Assembly (NCBI RefSeq): GCF_016862435.1 | Contig: NZ_BOMY01000060.1 | Span: 62,001 to 126,000, forward strand | Reading direction: 5' to 3' | DNA length: 64,000 nucleotides | Origin: Paractinoplanes tereljensis | GTDB lineage: Bacteria > Actinomycetota > Actinomycetes > Mycobacteriales > Micromonosporaceae | Shown here: one piece after another, positions 44,111-53,766 of the stretch | Numbering within the stretch: the first letter of the stretch is position 1 | Layout of the letters: the number at the start of each line of letters is the position of its first letter | Made by a program: the position numbers and the translations under genes | The notes under the pieces: generated by a model | What the model was told of the DNA's origin: nothing | Database searches by the model: none | What the model saw: only the letters and a program-made list of their open reading frames with translations

Positions 44111-46180
44111 ATGTCACCACGGTCTCGATGGGTAGCGGCGCTCTCCGCCGCCCTTCTCACCGTCTCGCTGACGCCGGCTGAAGCCGGCGCCTCAACAAAA
44201 GCGACAGAAGCCGCCGCCATCACGCTGGGCGACGCGGAGCACGCCCTGATCCGCTTCCGCCTTCCCGACGAGGCCGCGTTGCAGCGGCTGGTCGCCGAGG
44301 GCGCCGACATCGCCGCCCGGCCGCGCACCTCGGCCGACGGCGCCGTGCTCGCCGATCTGGTGGTCGACGACGCCCAGCTGGCCGCGCTGACCAGCGCGGG
44401 CGCCCAGCCGGTCCAGGTGATCCAGCGGGAGAGCACGGCGAGCCAGGCGACGCTCGCTCCGCAACGGCTGGCCGCCGACACGCTGCAGTTCCTGCAGGCG
44501 TACTGGTGGACCACCGGCGGGCAGACCTTCCTGCAGACCCAGGTCGCGACCACGGCGACCGCCGATCCGGACGTCGAGATCACCGTCACCTGGACCACCG
44601 CCGACGGGGCCACCGGCTCCTATCAGCTGGTGCGTTTCGAGGATTCCGGCGAATACCAATACCACTACGCGCTTCCGCAGCCGTTGCCGGCGAAACCGGT
44701 CTCGGTCGTGGCCACCTCGAGCCTGGGCGGAAAGAGCCGAACGGTCACTCCGGCGGTCTGGCCGAATGCCACTCCCCCGGCGCTGCCGACCGGCTATCAA
44801 AAGGATTTCGTCGACGCCTACATGACGCCGACCGATATCGCGGCGCGCATCAAGCGGCTCAAGAAGCAGTACCCGAAACTTCTCGACGTTCTCAACCTGC
44901 CGAACAAGACCCAGGGCTATCGGCGTACGGCGGTGGCCTACCTGGGTGACCCGAACGCGGCCGCCATCGTGGTCGAGTCGGTGAAGTTCGGCGATCAGGG
45001 CATGAACGGTGTCCAGGTGAAGACCGTCGATCCGCAGCTGGCGAATCGACCGCTTTCCGCGGCGTACCGCGATCGGGTCCTGACCTTGACCTTGGCCACC
45101 GATGCCGGCGGCAAGGTGATCAGCTCGACCGACGACGTGGCCGCCTTCATCTCGGCGAAGTATCCGCGGTTGTTCCAGGCCTCGGTCGAGAGCGGCTCGG
45201 CCGGGCTGCCGATGCCGGTGGCCGGGCCGGTCCGGCTGGACGACGGGCTGAAAGGCACCGAGGTCAGCGAGAAACCGTGGACCGTGCAGGCGCTGCGCAT
45301 CGGCAGGGTGCGGGACGGTTCGAAGATCGGGGTGCTCGCGTACAGCCAGGAACACGCGCGTGAATGGGCGACCCCGCTGGTGACGCTGGAATTCGCGGAA
45401 CGGCTGCTGGCCAATTACGCGACCGACGCGGCCACCCGGCAACTGGTCGACACGGTGGACATCTTCGTGATTCCCACGGTGAACCCGGACGGCGCGAACT
45501 ACTCCTTCAACGACTTCAACTTCCAACGCAAAAACCTGGTCAATCACTGTACGGGTACCAGCCGTGACCCGCGTTACCGCGATTCCTGGGGTGTCGACGT
45601 GAACCGCAACTACGCGGTCGGCTCCTATTTCGACGGTTACGTGGGTGGCAGCGCGAACTGCCTGTCCGGCACCTATGCGGGCACCGCGGAACTGTCCGAG
45701 GCGGAGAGCGGCAACGTGATCGCTCTCGCGTCGGCGCACCCGAACATCAAGTTCGCGCTGAACGTGCACAGCTACGGCGGTTACTTCATGTGGCCGCCGG
45801 GCGCCTATCGGGCCGACGGGCGGGTGACGCTGCCCCGGCCGTCGATCGACGAGTCGAAGTTCTTCCTGGACAGCGCGCGTCGCATCGTCGGCGCGATCTC
45901 GGCCGAGCGCGGGACGGTGACCTGGCCGTCGTACACCGGGCCGGTCGCCGACGTGCTGTATTCGGCGGCCGGCAACTCGGCCGACCAGCTCTACTACGAC
46001 CTGGGCATCGACGCCTGGGACTTCGAGATCGGCAACGACCTCTGGAACTCCTCGACCCAGCAGTGGGAGGGCGTCGGTTTCCAGCCGCCGTACGCCGAGG
46101 CCCACGCCGAGTCGCAGGAGTACGCCGGCGGTCTCGTCGAGCTGGTGCGGATAGCCGGCGAGCAGCAGCAACAGCGGTGA
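44111..46180 (+). CDS. Secreted M14-family zinc carboxypeptidase
   Basis: The 689-aa protein has a signal peptide, then a prodomain-like region and an M14 peptidase domain: H415-A-R-E418 (QEHAREW), third ligand H553 in NVHSYGG, catalytic E639 in AWDFEIG, and DVNRNYAVGSYFDGYVGG. It removes C-terminal residues from peptides outside the cell. It lies 9 bp after the M1 gene; the two could degrade peptides together. A 15-bp hairpin terminator follows. Confidence 0.92.
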   Translation: MSPRSRWVAALSAALLTVSLTPAEAGASTKATEAAAITLGDAEHALIRFRLPDEAALQRLVAEGADIAARPRTSADGAVLADLVVDDAQLAALTSAGAQPVQVIQRESTASQATLAPQRLAADTLQFLQAYWWTTGGQTFLQTQVATTATADPDVEITVTWTTADGATGSYQLVRFEDSGEYQYHYALPQPLPAKPVSVVATSSLGGKSRTVTPAVWPNATPPALPTGYQKDFVDAYMTPTDIAARIKRLKKQYPKLLDVLNLPNKTQGYRRTAVAYLGDPNAAAIVVESVKFGDQGMNGVQVKTVDPQLANRPLSAAYRDRVLTLTLATDAGGKVISSTDDVAAFISAKYPRLFQASVESGSAGLPMPVAGPVRLDDGLKGTEVSEKPWTVQALRIGRVRDGSKIGVLAYSQEHAREWATPLVTLEFAERLLANYATDAATRQLVDTVDIFVIPTVNPDGANYSFNDFNFQRKNLVNHCTGTSRDPRYRDSWGVDVNRNYAVGSYFDGYVGGSANCLSGTYAGTAELSEAESGNVIALASAHPNIKFALNVHSYGGYFMWPPGAYRADGRVTLPRPSIDESKFFLDSARRIVGAISAERGTVTWPSYTGPVADVLYSAAGNSADQLYYDLGIDAWDFEIGNDLWNSSTQQWEGVGFQPPYAEAHAESQEYAGGLVELVRIAGEQQQQR

Positions 46181-46181
46181 C

Positions 46182-46214
46182 GGTGAAGGGGCGGGCGTGG
46201 CCCGCCCCTTCACC
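46182..46214. terminator. Bidirectional terminator, 15-bp stem
   Basis: GGTGAAGGGGCGGGC (46182-46196) pairs perfectly with 46200-46214 around GTG. It lies between two convergent genes, immediately after the M14 stop and 7 bp before the isomerase stop. Strongest hairpin in the window. Confidence 0.85.
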
Positions 46215-46220
46215 CCGCGG

Positions 46221-47228
46221 TCAGGACGAGGACGAGAAGGCCGCGTCGAACGCGGCGCCCGGCGCGTCGAAGGCCAGCCGGCGCACGAACTGGAGGGCCT
46301 CGGGCGCGCCGACCAGGCGATCCATCCCGGCGTCCTCCCACTCGATCGAGATCGGACCGTCGTAGCCGATCGCGTTCAGCGCCCGGAAGCAGTCCTCCCA
46401 CGGCACGTCGCCGTGCCCGGTCGACACGAAGTCCCAGCCGCGCCGCAGGTCGGCCCACGGCAGGTGGGAGCTGAGCCGCCCGCGCCGGCCGTCGCCGGTG
46501 CGGACCTTGGCGTCCTTGCAGTCCACGTGGTAGATCAGGTCCTTGAACTCGAGGATGAAGTTGACCGGGTCGAGGTCCTGCCACACGAAGTGCGACGGAT
46601 CCCAGTTCAGCCCGAACGCCGGCCGGTGCCCGATGGCGTCGAGGGCCCGGCGGGTGGTCCAGTAGTCGTACGCGATCTCGCTGGGGTGGACCTCGTGCGC
46701 GAAGCGCACTCCGACCTCGTCGAACACGTCGAGGATCGGGTTCCAGCGGTCGGCGAAGTCCTGGTAACCGCGGTCGATCATGGCTTGCGAGGCGGGCGGG
46801 AACATCGCCACGGTGTGCCAGATCGACGACCCGGTGAAGCCGACGACGGTCTTGACGCCGAGCTTGGCGGCGGCGCGAGCGGTGTCCTTCATCCGCTCGG
46901 CGGCCCGGGTCCGCACCCCCTCGGCCTCGCCGTCACCCCAGATCGACGGCGGCAGGATGTCCTGGTGGCGCTCGTCGATCGGGTGGTCGCAGACCGCCTG
47001 GCCGACCAGGTGGTTGGAGATCGCGAACACCTTCAGGTTGTGCTTCTCGAGCTGCTCGCGCTTGCGGTCGATGTAGTCGGGCTCGGCGAGCGCCCGGTCG
47101 ACCTCGAAGTGATCACCCCAGCAGGCGATCTCGAGCCCGTCGTAGCCCCACTCGGCGGCCAGCCGGCACACCTCGTCGAAGGGCAGGTCGGCCCATTGGC
47201 CGGTGAAGAGCGTGATGGGTCGGGCCAT
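46221..47228 (-). CDS. Sugar phosphate isomerase/epimerase (xylose isomerase-like TIM barrel)
   Basis: The 335-aa protein shows the AP endonuclease 2/xylose-isomerase-like barrel: [96 protein letters not shown] and [12 protein letters not shown]. Metal ligands are the acidic and His residues of E.HP, DPSH and DCKD. Probably acts on a keto sugar or inositol derivative together with the downstream dehydrogenase-type genes. ATG 47228 is used. Confidence 0.88.
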   Translation of the reverse strand: MARPITLFTGQWADLPFDEVCRLAAEWGYDGLEIACWGDHFEVDRALAEPDYIDRKREQLEKHNLKVFAISNHLVGQAVCDHPIDERHQDILPPSIWGDGEAEGVRTRAAERMKDTARAAAKLGVKTVVGFTGSSIWHTVAMFPPASQAMIDRGYQDFADRWNPILDVFDEVGVRFAHEVHPSEIAYDYWTTRRALDAIGHRPAFGLNWDPSHFVWQDLDPVNFILEFKDLIYHVDCKDAKVRTGDGRRGRLSSHLPWADLRRGWDFVSTGHGDVPWEDCFRALNAIGYDGPISIEWEDAGMDRLVGAPEALQFVRRLAFDAPGAAFDAAFSSSS

Positions 47229-47406
47229 GGTGTCTGACTCCCTGCTCGCAGCCGTCATCGGCGGGCGGCGAGGGAAGGCCGACCTCGGGTCGGCACCGCC
47301 GGGCCGGTGTCGCGGCCGCGCCGGGTTTGCGCCTCCCGGAGCAGCCCGCCGAACGGCGGAACCACCACCGACTCTATCGCCGGGGCAGGGCGCGGCGCGA
47401 TACCCG

Positions 47407-48339
47407 CTAACGCACGGGGCAGGGCTCGTTCTCCGGCGACAGGCCGAGGGCGGCGAGCTCGGCCAGAAGGTACGCCACGTCGGCCGCGATCTGCTCCGGG
47501 GTCGGGTCCGGGTAGCGCGAGAGCAACGTGAGGTACTCGGTGAGGGGCCCGGCGGCGCCGAAAACCTGTCGCAGGGCGGTGCGCCATGGTTCGGTCGTGC
47601 CGCCGGGCACGGCGGTGAGCCGGACTTCGATGATCGAAATCCCGGCGTCGGTGACCGACTCGATGCCGGCCGCCGGGTCGGTCCAGTTGCGGGCGATGTG
47701 GCCGAGGTCGAGGCAGACCCCGAGACGGTCCCGGTCGATGCGGCTGAGTGCGGCCACGGTCTGCTCGGGGGTGTCGAGCACGAAGCCCGGCGCGGGCTGG
47801 AAGCCGACCCGGACCGCGCGCCCGTTCTGCCAGGCCAGGTCGGCCAGGCCAGCGGTGAGCCGGCGCAGGATGCCGAGGCTCGCCTTGTCGGACGCCTCGG
47901 CCCAGCCGGCCCGCGGGCCGAACCCGATGGTGCTGACCGCGCCGCGGACCGCCTCGGCGTCGAGCAGGTCGAGCAGGATGCGGGCGAGGTCCAGCGTGTA
48001 CTCCCGGCGGGCCGGTTCGGTCCACGCCGGTTCGTTCTCCGTGGTGGGCTGCTCGCCGCCGCCCTCGGCGAAGGGCGCCCCGCTCATCGTGACGACCTCG
48101 AGGCGGCGAGCATCGAGTTCGGCACGAAGCCGGGTGCGGGCGCGGCTCTCTACGGCGAGGGCGGCGGCGAGTGCGGGGGGAAGCCACAGGTTGACGCCGA
48201 GCTGGTCGACACCGAGCCGGGCCCGGACGGCCCCATAGGTGTCGAGCCGCGCGACGAGGCCCGGTAGATTGCTCGCGGGTCGCGGGGCGACCTCACAACT
48301 CAGGTGCACGATCCGGCCGGAAGGATGTCTCAGCCGCAT
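47407..48339 (-). CDS. EboE-like TIM-barrel protein
   Basis: The 310-aa protein starts [29 protein letters not shown] and continues [18 protein letters not shown], the opening of EboE-type metabolite-trafficking proteins. [12 protein letters not shown] and the DPT-rich C-terminus fit the same sugar-isomerase-like barrel. In known clusters EboE sits with EboA-D, F and a UbiA prenyltransferase for transport of a small prenylated metabolite; none of these is here. GGAGG precedes the ATG. It lies 178 bp from the isomerase in the same direction. Role unproven. Confidence 0.75.
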   Translation of the reverse strand: MRLRHPSGRIVHLSCEVAPRPASNLPGLVARLDTYGAVRARLGVDQLGVNLWLPPALAAALAVESRARTRLRAELDARRLEVVTMSGAPFAEGGGEQPTTENEPAWTEPARREYTLDLARILLDLLDAEAVRGAVSTIGFGPRAGWAEASDKASLGILRRLTAGLADLAWQNGRAVRVGFQPAPGFVLDTPEQTVAALSRIDRDRLGVCLDLGHIARNWTDPAAGIESVTDAGISIIEVRLTAVPGGTTEPWRTALRQVFGAAGPLTEYLTLLSRYPDPTPEQIAADVAYLLAELAALGLSPENEPCPVR

Positions 48340-48360
48340 CAGAGTCCTCCCCGGACAAGC

Positions 48361-48384
48361 GCACCGGTGCATATGCACGTGCAT
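48361..48384. repeat. Three overlapping palindromes upstream of the EboE-like gene
   Basis: GCACCGGTGC (48361-48370), GTGCATATGCAC (48367-48378) and ATGCACGTGCAT (48373-48384) are each perfect and share their arms. All are built of GTGCA/TGCAC. They lie 22-45 bp upstream of the EboE-like start, where an operator would be expected. Confidence 0.6.
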
Positions 48385-48844
48385 CTGCGCGTGCTTCGGC
48401 GTCCAGTATGGACCATGCCGCCGCCGTTGCTCGACGCATGCGGGTTGGTCCGTCGCGTTGACATGACGCCTCCATCCGTGGGGTCCCTCTACCCCCGGAT
48501 ACGAGCGTCATGTGTCCACAGGATCAGCGGCGTACGCGCCGTGCGACGCGGTGACCGGCACCAACATGATCGAGGGGTGCCGAGAAGATCGGCGGTCACC
48601 GATGTGTCCGGCTAGGGTGACCTGCCAGTAGAGATGCGCGCGGGTAGGGCCGGAGACCCCCGGAGAGCGCTATCTATGTGCATCATGTGCAATTTCGGAC
48701 ACGCACGCGACGATCACCCGTGCGGACGAAAGATCACTCGGACGGCTGCACAGCACGTCGTACCGTCGCGAGCCGTACCGTCGCGGGCCGGCCCCGGCAC
48801 GGGGCGCAACCGTGCCGTTCCCTCGCCGGCTCCGCGACGGACGT
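48385..48844. other. Gap of about 460 bp with no convincing gene
   Basis: The interval between the palindromes and the dehydrogenase stop holds several ATG frames without family likeness, a second run of GTGCAT/TGTGCA words at 48678-48693, and an 11-bp word GTACCGTCGCG repeated at 48760 and 48775 (15-bp period). No terminator for the MocA-type gene is obvious beyond the repeat. Confidence 0.5.
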
Positions 48845-50020
48845 TTATCCGACCGGCTCGACCTCGGTCCACTGCGACGTCGACGCCGAGCGGGCCACCG
48901 CGTCCAGCACCAGCTGAACCTGCAGCGCGTCGGTGAACGACGGCGCCGGGTCCTGGCCGGCGCCGATCGCCTCGATCAGGTCCCGCATCTCGTGGGTGAA
49001 CGAGTGCTCGTAACCGATCAGGTGCCCGGGCGGCCACCACGCCGCCATGTAGGGATGCTCGGGCTCAGTCACCAGGATGCGGCTGAAGCCCTGCTCGGCG
49101 GTCGGCCGCGTGGCGTCGTAGAAGCCGAGCTCGTTCATCCGCTCGAAGTCGAAGACCAGCGAACCGAGCGAGCCGTTGAGCTCGACCCGCAGCCCGTTCT
49201 TGCGGCCGGTGGCGAAGCGGGTCGCCTCGTAGGTGGCGATCGCCCCGCCGTCGAGCCGGGCCAGGAACAGCGCGGCGTCGTCCACCGTGACATCGCCGCG
49301 TTCGGCTCCGGAGGCCGACGCGGACAGGCCGGTGGAAGCCCCTGGCAGCGGGCGGGACTTGACGAACGTCTCGGTGGTGGCGGTGACCGACCGGATCGAC
49401 TGGCCGGTCACGAACTGGGTCAGGTCGATGATGTGCGCCCCGATGTCGCCGAGCGCGCCCGACCCGGCCACCTCCTGGCGCAGGCGCCAGACCAGCGGGA
49501 ACTCCGGATCGACGATCCAGTCCTGCAGGTAGACGGCACGCACGTGGCGGATCTCGCCGATCCGGCCGGCCTCGACCATCCGGCGCATGAGAGCCACCGC
49601 GGGCACCCGGCGGTAGTTGAAACCGCACATCGTGCGTACGCCCCGGGTCTGTGCCGCGGTCGCGGCCGCGGCCATCTCCCGGGCCTCGGCCACCGAGTTG
49701 GCCAGGGGTTTCTCACACAGCACGTGTTTGCCGGCGGCGAGCGCGGCGAGGGCGATCTCGGCGTGCGTGTCACCGGGCGTGCAGATGTCGACCAGGTCGA
49801 TGTCGTCCCGCTCGATCACCGACCGCCAGTCGGTGGTGTGTTCCTCCCAGCCGAGTTTCTCGGCGGCGGCCGCCACCCCGTCCGGGGAACGGCCGCACAC
49901 CAACCGCATCCGTGCCGACAGCGGCAGGTCGAACGCGTGGTTGACGGTGCGCCAGGCCTGCGAGTGCGCGGCACCCATGAACGCGTAGCCGACCATGCCG
50001 ACCCGCAGCTGTCCCGCCAT
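48845..50020 (-). CDS. Gfo/Idh/MocA-family dehydrogenase
   Basis: The 391-aa protein opens with LRVGMVGYAFMGAAHSQAW (GxGxxG-type Rossmann, with A replacing the third G) and then DLVDICTPGDTHAEIALAALAAGKHVLCEKPLANS; the EKP motif is diagnostic. GDIGAHIIDLTQFV is the substrate region with the catalytic His. It oxidises a sugar or inositol derivative with NAD(P). It is the last gene of the second ABC operon, 26 bp after the binding-protein gene. Confidence 0.93.
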   Translation of the reverse strand: MAGQLRVGMVGYAFMGAAHSQAWRTVNHAFDLPLSARMRLVCGRSPDGVAAAAEKLGWEEHTTDWRSVIERDDIDLVDICTPGDTHAEIALAALAAGKHVLCEKPLANSVAEAREMAAAATAAQTRGVRTMCGFNYRRVPAVALMRRMVEAGRIGEIRHVRAVYLQDWIVDPEFPLVWRLRQEVAGSGALGDIGAHIIDLTQFVTGQSIRSVTATTETFVKSRPLPGASTGLSASASGAERGDVTVDDAALFLARLDGGAIATYEATRFATGRKNGLRVELNGSLGSLVFDFERMNELGFYDATRPTAEQGFSRILVTEPEHPYMAAWWPPGHLIGYEHSFTHEMRDLIEAIGAGQDPAPSFTDALQVQLVLDAVARSASTSQWTEVEPVG

Positions 50021-50046
50021 GAATCCCCCTATTTCAGGAAGTGTTG

Positions 50047-51087
50047 TCAGAAGCCAAGCTTCGCGTACTTCGCGGCGTTCTCCTTGGTGATCGTCTCGGA
50101 AGCGAGGGTGATCTCCTTGGGAACCTGCAGCTCGACCAGGTCGGTCATGCCCTTGCCCTGGCCGATCAGGCGGGCCAGCGAGATCGCCGACGAGGCCATC
50201 GACGGGCTGTAGGTGACGGTCGCCTTCAGCACGCTGTTGTCCGCGATGATCTGGTCGATGGCGGCCTTCGAGCCGGCCCCGCCGACCATGAAGAACTCGC
50301 TGCGGCCGGCCTGCTTGATCGCGGCGAGCACGCCGATGCCCTGGTCGTCGTCGTGGTTCCAGAGCGCGTCCATCTTGGGCAGCGCCTGCAGCAGGGCGGT
50401 CGCGGACGCCTGGCCCGAGTCGGCGGTGAACTCGGCCGGCCTGCGGTTGGCGACCTTGAAGCCGTACGCGGCGAGGGCGGTGTTGAATCCCTGCGTGCGT
50501 TCCTGGGTGAGCTCGAGCGAGTCGATGCCGGGGATCTCCCCGATGATCGGATTGCTCACGCCCTTGGCCTTGAGCTGCGCACCGATGTAGTCGCCGGCGG
50601 CCAGGCCCATGCCGTAGTTGTCGCCCTTGATCTGCAGCCGGTAGGCGGCCTGCGACGGGAACGCGCGGTCGAGGTTGACCACCGGGATGCCGGCCCGCAT
50701 CGCCTCCAGGCCGGTGGCGTTGAGCTCCTTGCCGTCGTGCGGGAGCATCACCAGCACGGTCGGCTTCTGGGCGATCAACGTGGCCAGGGCGGCCCGTTGC
50801 GCCGCCGCGTCGGCGCCGGCTTCGACTGTCTTCAATTCCACGTCGGTGTACGCGGCGGCCTGCGCCTTGGCGTTGTTGGTGATCGCGGCGATCCAGCCGT
50901 GGTCGGCGGCCGGGGCCGAGAATCCGATGACGACCTTGGTGCCGGGGGCGGCGTTCGCGTCCCCGCTCGAGTTGGTCTTGACCTGGGCGTCGGTGCCGGG
51001 GTCGTTGCTGGTGCACGCGGTGAGAAGGGCGCCGGCGCCGACAGCGGCGCCACCGAACAAAACGCGCCTGCGAGACAAAGCGGACAT
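50047..51087 (-). CDS. Sugar-binding lipoprotein (RbsB type)
   Basis: The 346-aa protein has a Tat-type lipoprotein signal (SRRRVLFGGAAVGAGALLTAC, lipid Cys at residue 25). The mature part is a periplasmic-binding-protein fold: IGFSAPAADHGWIAAITNNAK, LATLIAQKPTVLVMLPHDG, PVVNLDRAF, KGDNYGMGLAAGDYIGAQLK, WNHDDDQGIGVLAAI. Binds a sugar or polyol. ATG 51087 has GGGAGG 4 nt upstream. It follows the permease by 44 bp. Confidence 0.92.
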   Translation of the reverse strand: MSALSRRRVLFGGAAVGAGALLTACTSNDPGTDAQVKTNSSGDANAAPGTKVVIGFSAPAADHGWIAAITNNAKAQAAAYTDVELKTVEAGADAAAQRAALATLIAQKPTVLVMLPHDGKELNATGLEAMRAGIPVVNLDRAFPSQAAYRLQIKGDNYGMGLAAGDYIGAQLKAKGVSNPIIGEIPGIDSLELTQERTQGFNTALAAYGFKVANRRPAEFTADSGQASATALLQALPKMDALWNHDDDQGIGVLAAIKQAGRSEFFMVGGAGSKAAIDQIIADNSVLKATVTYSPSMASSAISLARLIGQGKGMTDLVELQVPKEITLASETITKENAAKYAKLGF

Positions 51088-51131
51088 GATTCCTCCCAAG
51101 GGGTACCCGGATAGAGCGGCCGGGCGAGAGA

Positions 51132-52133
51132 TCAGCGCTTGAGGAGTTGCGTTAAGGAGCGGTACCGGAACTGCTGGATCAACACGGCGGCGACGATGAT
51201 GCCGCCCTTGACCATGTTCTGGACCTCGGTGGAGAGGTTGTTGATGGCGAAGAGGTTGGTGATGGTGGAGAACACCAGCACCCCGAAGAGGGCGCCGACG
51301 ATGGTGCCGCGGCCACCGCTGAGGAGCGTGCCGCCGATGATCGCCGCGGCGATCGCGTCGAGTTCGTAGAGGTTCGCCATGGCGGCCTGGGCACTTGTCG
51401 CCTGGGACGTCAGCATGATCGCGGCGATCCCGCAGCAGAGCCCGGACAGGGCGTACAGCATCAGGGTGTGTCGTTTGACGTTGATGCCGGCCAGCCGGGC
51501 CGCCTCCGGGTTGCCGCCGACCGCGACCGTGCGCCGGCCGAAGGTGGTGCGGTTGAGCAGCACCCAGCCGGCCGCCACCACCGCGGCGAGCATCCACACC
51601 AGCAGCGGGATGCCGATCAGCTTGGTGGAGGCGATGTTGTTGATCGTGTCGTTGGCCGAGACCTGGGTCTGTTTGCCGGAGATCTGGGCGGCGAGACCGC
51701 GGGCCGACACCAGCATCGCGAGGGTGGCGATGAACGGGACGAGCCGCCCGTACGAGATCAGCACGCCGTTGACGACGCCGACCGCGACGCCGACGACCAG
51801 CGCGGTGAAGATCATGCCGGCCGCGCCGTAGCTCTGGGTGGCGAGGGTGGTGGCCCAGACGCCGGACAGGGCGATGATCGCGCCGACCGACAGGTCGATG
51901 CCGCCGCCGATGATCACGAAGGTCATCCCGACGGTGACCACGCCGATCGCGGAGGCCTGCTGCAGGATGGTCAGGACGTTGTTGCGCACCCAGGTCGGGT
52001 CGGAGTAAAGCTCGGGCCGGGTGACGATCCCGATGACCACCAGGATGATCAGCACCCCGACCAGACCCAGATTGCGGATGACCCCGTCATCGATCTGGCG
52101 CGGCTTCTTTGCCCGCACAGCTTCTGCGGTCAC
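51132..52133 (-). CDS. ABC transporter permease (RbsC type)
   Basis: The 333-aa polytopic protein has the BPD_transp_2 signatures IGVVTVGMTFVIIGGGIDLSVGAIIALSG and [35 protein letters not shown] and about eight to ten helices. It is the channel for the RbsB-type protein. Start GTG 52133 is forced by an upstream in-frame stop; GTGA overlaps the stop of the 30-aa ORF. Confidence 0.93.
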   Translation of the reverse strand: MTAEAVRAKKPRQIDDGVIRNLGLVGVLIILVVIGIVTRPELYSDPTWVRNNVLTILQQASAIGVVTVGMTFVIIGGGIDLSVGAIIALSGVWATTLATQSYGAAGMIFTALVVGVAVGVVNGVLISYGRLVPFIATLAMLVSARGLAAQISGKQTQVSANDTINNIASTKLIGIPLLVWMLAAVVAAGWVLLNRTTFGRRTVAVGGNPEAARLAGINVKRHTLMLYALSGLCCGIAAIMLTSQATSAQAAMANLYELDAIAAAIIGGTLLSGGRGTIVGALFGVLVFSTITNLFAINNLSTEVQNMVKGGIIVAAVLIQQFRYRSLTQLLKR

Positions 52134-52222
52134 GCTGCACCTGCCTCAGGCATGCCCTTCTGGCCCTCGCCTGCGGCCTGGGCGAGCAACTTACGGTGGT
52201 GCCGCTCGGTGCAGGCGGTCAT
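52130..52222 (-). CDS. 30-aa ORF coupling ATPase and permease genes
   Basis: An ATG at 52222 overlaps the ATPase TGA as ATGA, and the ORF's own TGA overlaps the permease GTG as GTGA. GGAGGGAGAG precedes the ATG. The 30-residue product (MTACTERHHRKLLAQAAGEG...AGAA) is charged and soluble, with no known likeness. It either passes ribosomes from ATPase to permease or makes a tiny subunit. The double overlap makes chance unlikely. Confidence 0.55.
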   Translation of the reverse strand: MTACTERHHRKLLAQAAGEGQKGMPEAGAA

Positions 52223-53766
52223 GCCGGCTCTCCCTCCAGAAGTGACCCCGCCATCACGAGGTCGAGAACGGTGTCTTCGTCGAGTTCGTCGGCCGGGGCC
52301 TCGTGGATGAGCCGGCCCTCCCGCATGACCAGGACCCGGTCGGCCAGGCCGAGCACCTCGGGCACCTCGCTGGAGACCAGCAGCACGGCCACGCCGTCCT
52401 CGGCCAGGCCGCGGATCACCTGGTAGAGCTCGGCCCGGGCACCCACGTCGACGCCGCGGGTGGGTTCGTCGAGCAGCAGCAGCTTGGTGCCACCGAGCAG
52501 CCAGCGGCCGACCACCACTTTCTGCTGGTTGCCGCCGGAGAGCGTGCGCACCGGCCGGTCGACGTCACGCGGCCGCAGCTCGAGCAGGTCGGCGGTCTTG
52601 AGCGCGGCGGCCCGCTCGTCCCGGGTGTCGGTGAAGCCGCCGTGCGCGAAGCCGCTGAACGAGGCGAGGGTCATGTTCTTGTAGACCGGCTCGTCCAGCA
52701 GCAGGGCCTGGCTCTTGCGTTCCTCGGGGGCCATCCCGATGCCCCGGGCGACGGCCCCGCCGACGCCGGTGACCCGGCGACCGTCCATGGTGACCGTTCC
52801 GCTGTCCGGGCGGCGGGCCCCGAAGATGGTCTCCAGCAGCTCGGAACGGCCGGAGCCGACCAGGCCGGCGATTCCCACGATCTCGCCGGGGGCGACCGCG
52901 AGGGTCGCGTCGGCGAACTCGCCGTGCCGGGTCAGTCCCGCCACCACCAGGATCGGCTCGGTCTCGTCGCGCGGGCGGCGCGGCGGGAAGACGTACTCGA
53001 TGCTGCGCCCGGTCATCTTGCCGACCAGCTCCCGGGTCGGGGTGGTGCGCGCGGGCAGGTTGGCGGCCGTGGTGCGGCCGTCCTTGAGGACCGTCACCCG
53101 GTCGCCGATCTCGCGGATCTCGGCCAGCCGGTGCGAGATGTAGATGACGGCGATGCCCTGCGCGGTCAGCTCCCGGATGATCCGGAACAGGTTGGCGACC
53201 TCGTCATGAGCGAGCACAGCGCTGGGCTCGTCCATGACGATCAGCCGGGCGTCGTGCGACAGGGCACGGGCCATGCTGACGATCTGCTTGCCGGCCGCGG
53301 GCAGGTGCTTCACCAGCCGGCGCGCCGGGATCTCCGGGTGGCCGAGCCGGGCCAGGATCTGCCGGGTCTTGGCGGCCGACGACCGCCGCCGGGTGAAGCC
53401 GAACCGGCTCTCCTCATGGCCGAGGAACGCGTTTTCCGCCACCGACAGGTCGTCGACCAGGTCGAGTTCCTGGTAGATGGTGGCGATGCCGGCCCGCATG
53501 GCGGCCTGCGGGGTGGCCGGCGCGAACGGTTCGCCGAGCCAGCTGATCTCGCCGCTGTCGGCGTGGTGCACGCCGGCGAGGACCTTGATGAGCGTCGACT
53601 TGCCGGCCCCGTTCTGCCCGAGCAGGCAGTGCACCTCGCCCTCGTTCACTTCGAGCTGGACGCCGTCGAGCGCCCGGACGCCGGGGAACGTTTTGACGAC
53701 ATCCGTGAGACGGAGAACCGGGGCGGCGCCCGGGACAGCGGCGCCGGTGGCCCCCGGGGCGCTCAT
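52219..53766 (-). CDS. Sugar ABC transporter ATP-binding protein (RbsA type)
   Basis: The 515-aa protein has dual ABC domains: [19 protein letters not shown] and MARALSHDARLIVMDEPSAVL in the first; the reduced GLVGSGRSELLETIFG and [16 protein letters not shown] with LDEPTRGVDVGARAEL in the second. This is the ribose-type importer ATPase. The ATG overlaps the ROK stop by ATGA. It powers the RbsC-type permease encoded downstream. Confidence 0.93.
   Translation of the reverse strand: MSAPGATGAAVPGAAPVLRLTDVVKTFPGVRALDGVQLEVNEGEVHCLLGQNGAGKSTLIKVLAGVHHADSGEISWLGEPFAPATPQAAMRAGIATIYQELDLVDDLSVAENAFLGHEESRFGFTRRRSSAAKTRQILARLGHPEIPARRLVKHLPAAGKQIVSMARALSHDARLIVMDEPSAVLAHDEVANLFRIIRELTAQGIAVIYISHRLAEIREIGDRVTVLKDGRTTAANLPARTTPTRELVGKMTGRSIEYVFPPRRPRDETEPILVVAGLTRHGEFADATLAVAPGEIVGIAGLVGSGRSELLETIFGARRPDSGTVTMDGRRVTGVGGAVARGIGMAPEERKSQALLLDEPVYKNMTLASFSGFAHGGFTDTRDERAAALKTADLLELRPRDVDRPVRTLSGGNQQKVVVGRWLLGGTKLLLLDEPTRGVDVGARAELYQVIRGLAEDGVAVLLVSSEVPEVLGLADRVLVMREGRLIHEAPADELDEDTVLDLVMAGSLLEGEPA

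Noticed and set aside
48634-48936. Plus-strand frame starting near MCIMCNFGHARDDHPCGRK
   Set aside because: The Cys-rich start is suggestive, but the rest is repetitive Arg/Pro sequence running antisense into the dehydrogenase gene; no ribosome site is obvious.
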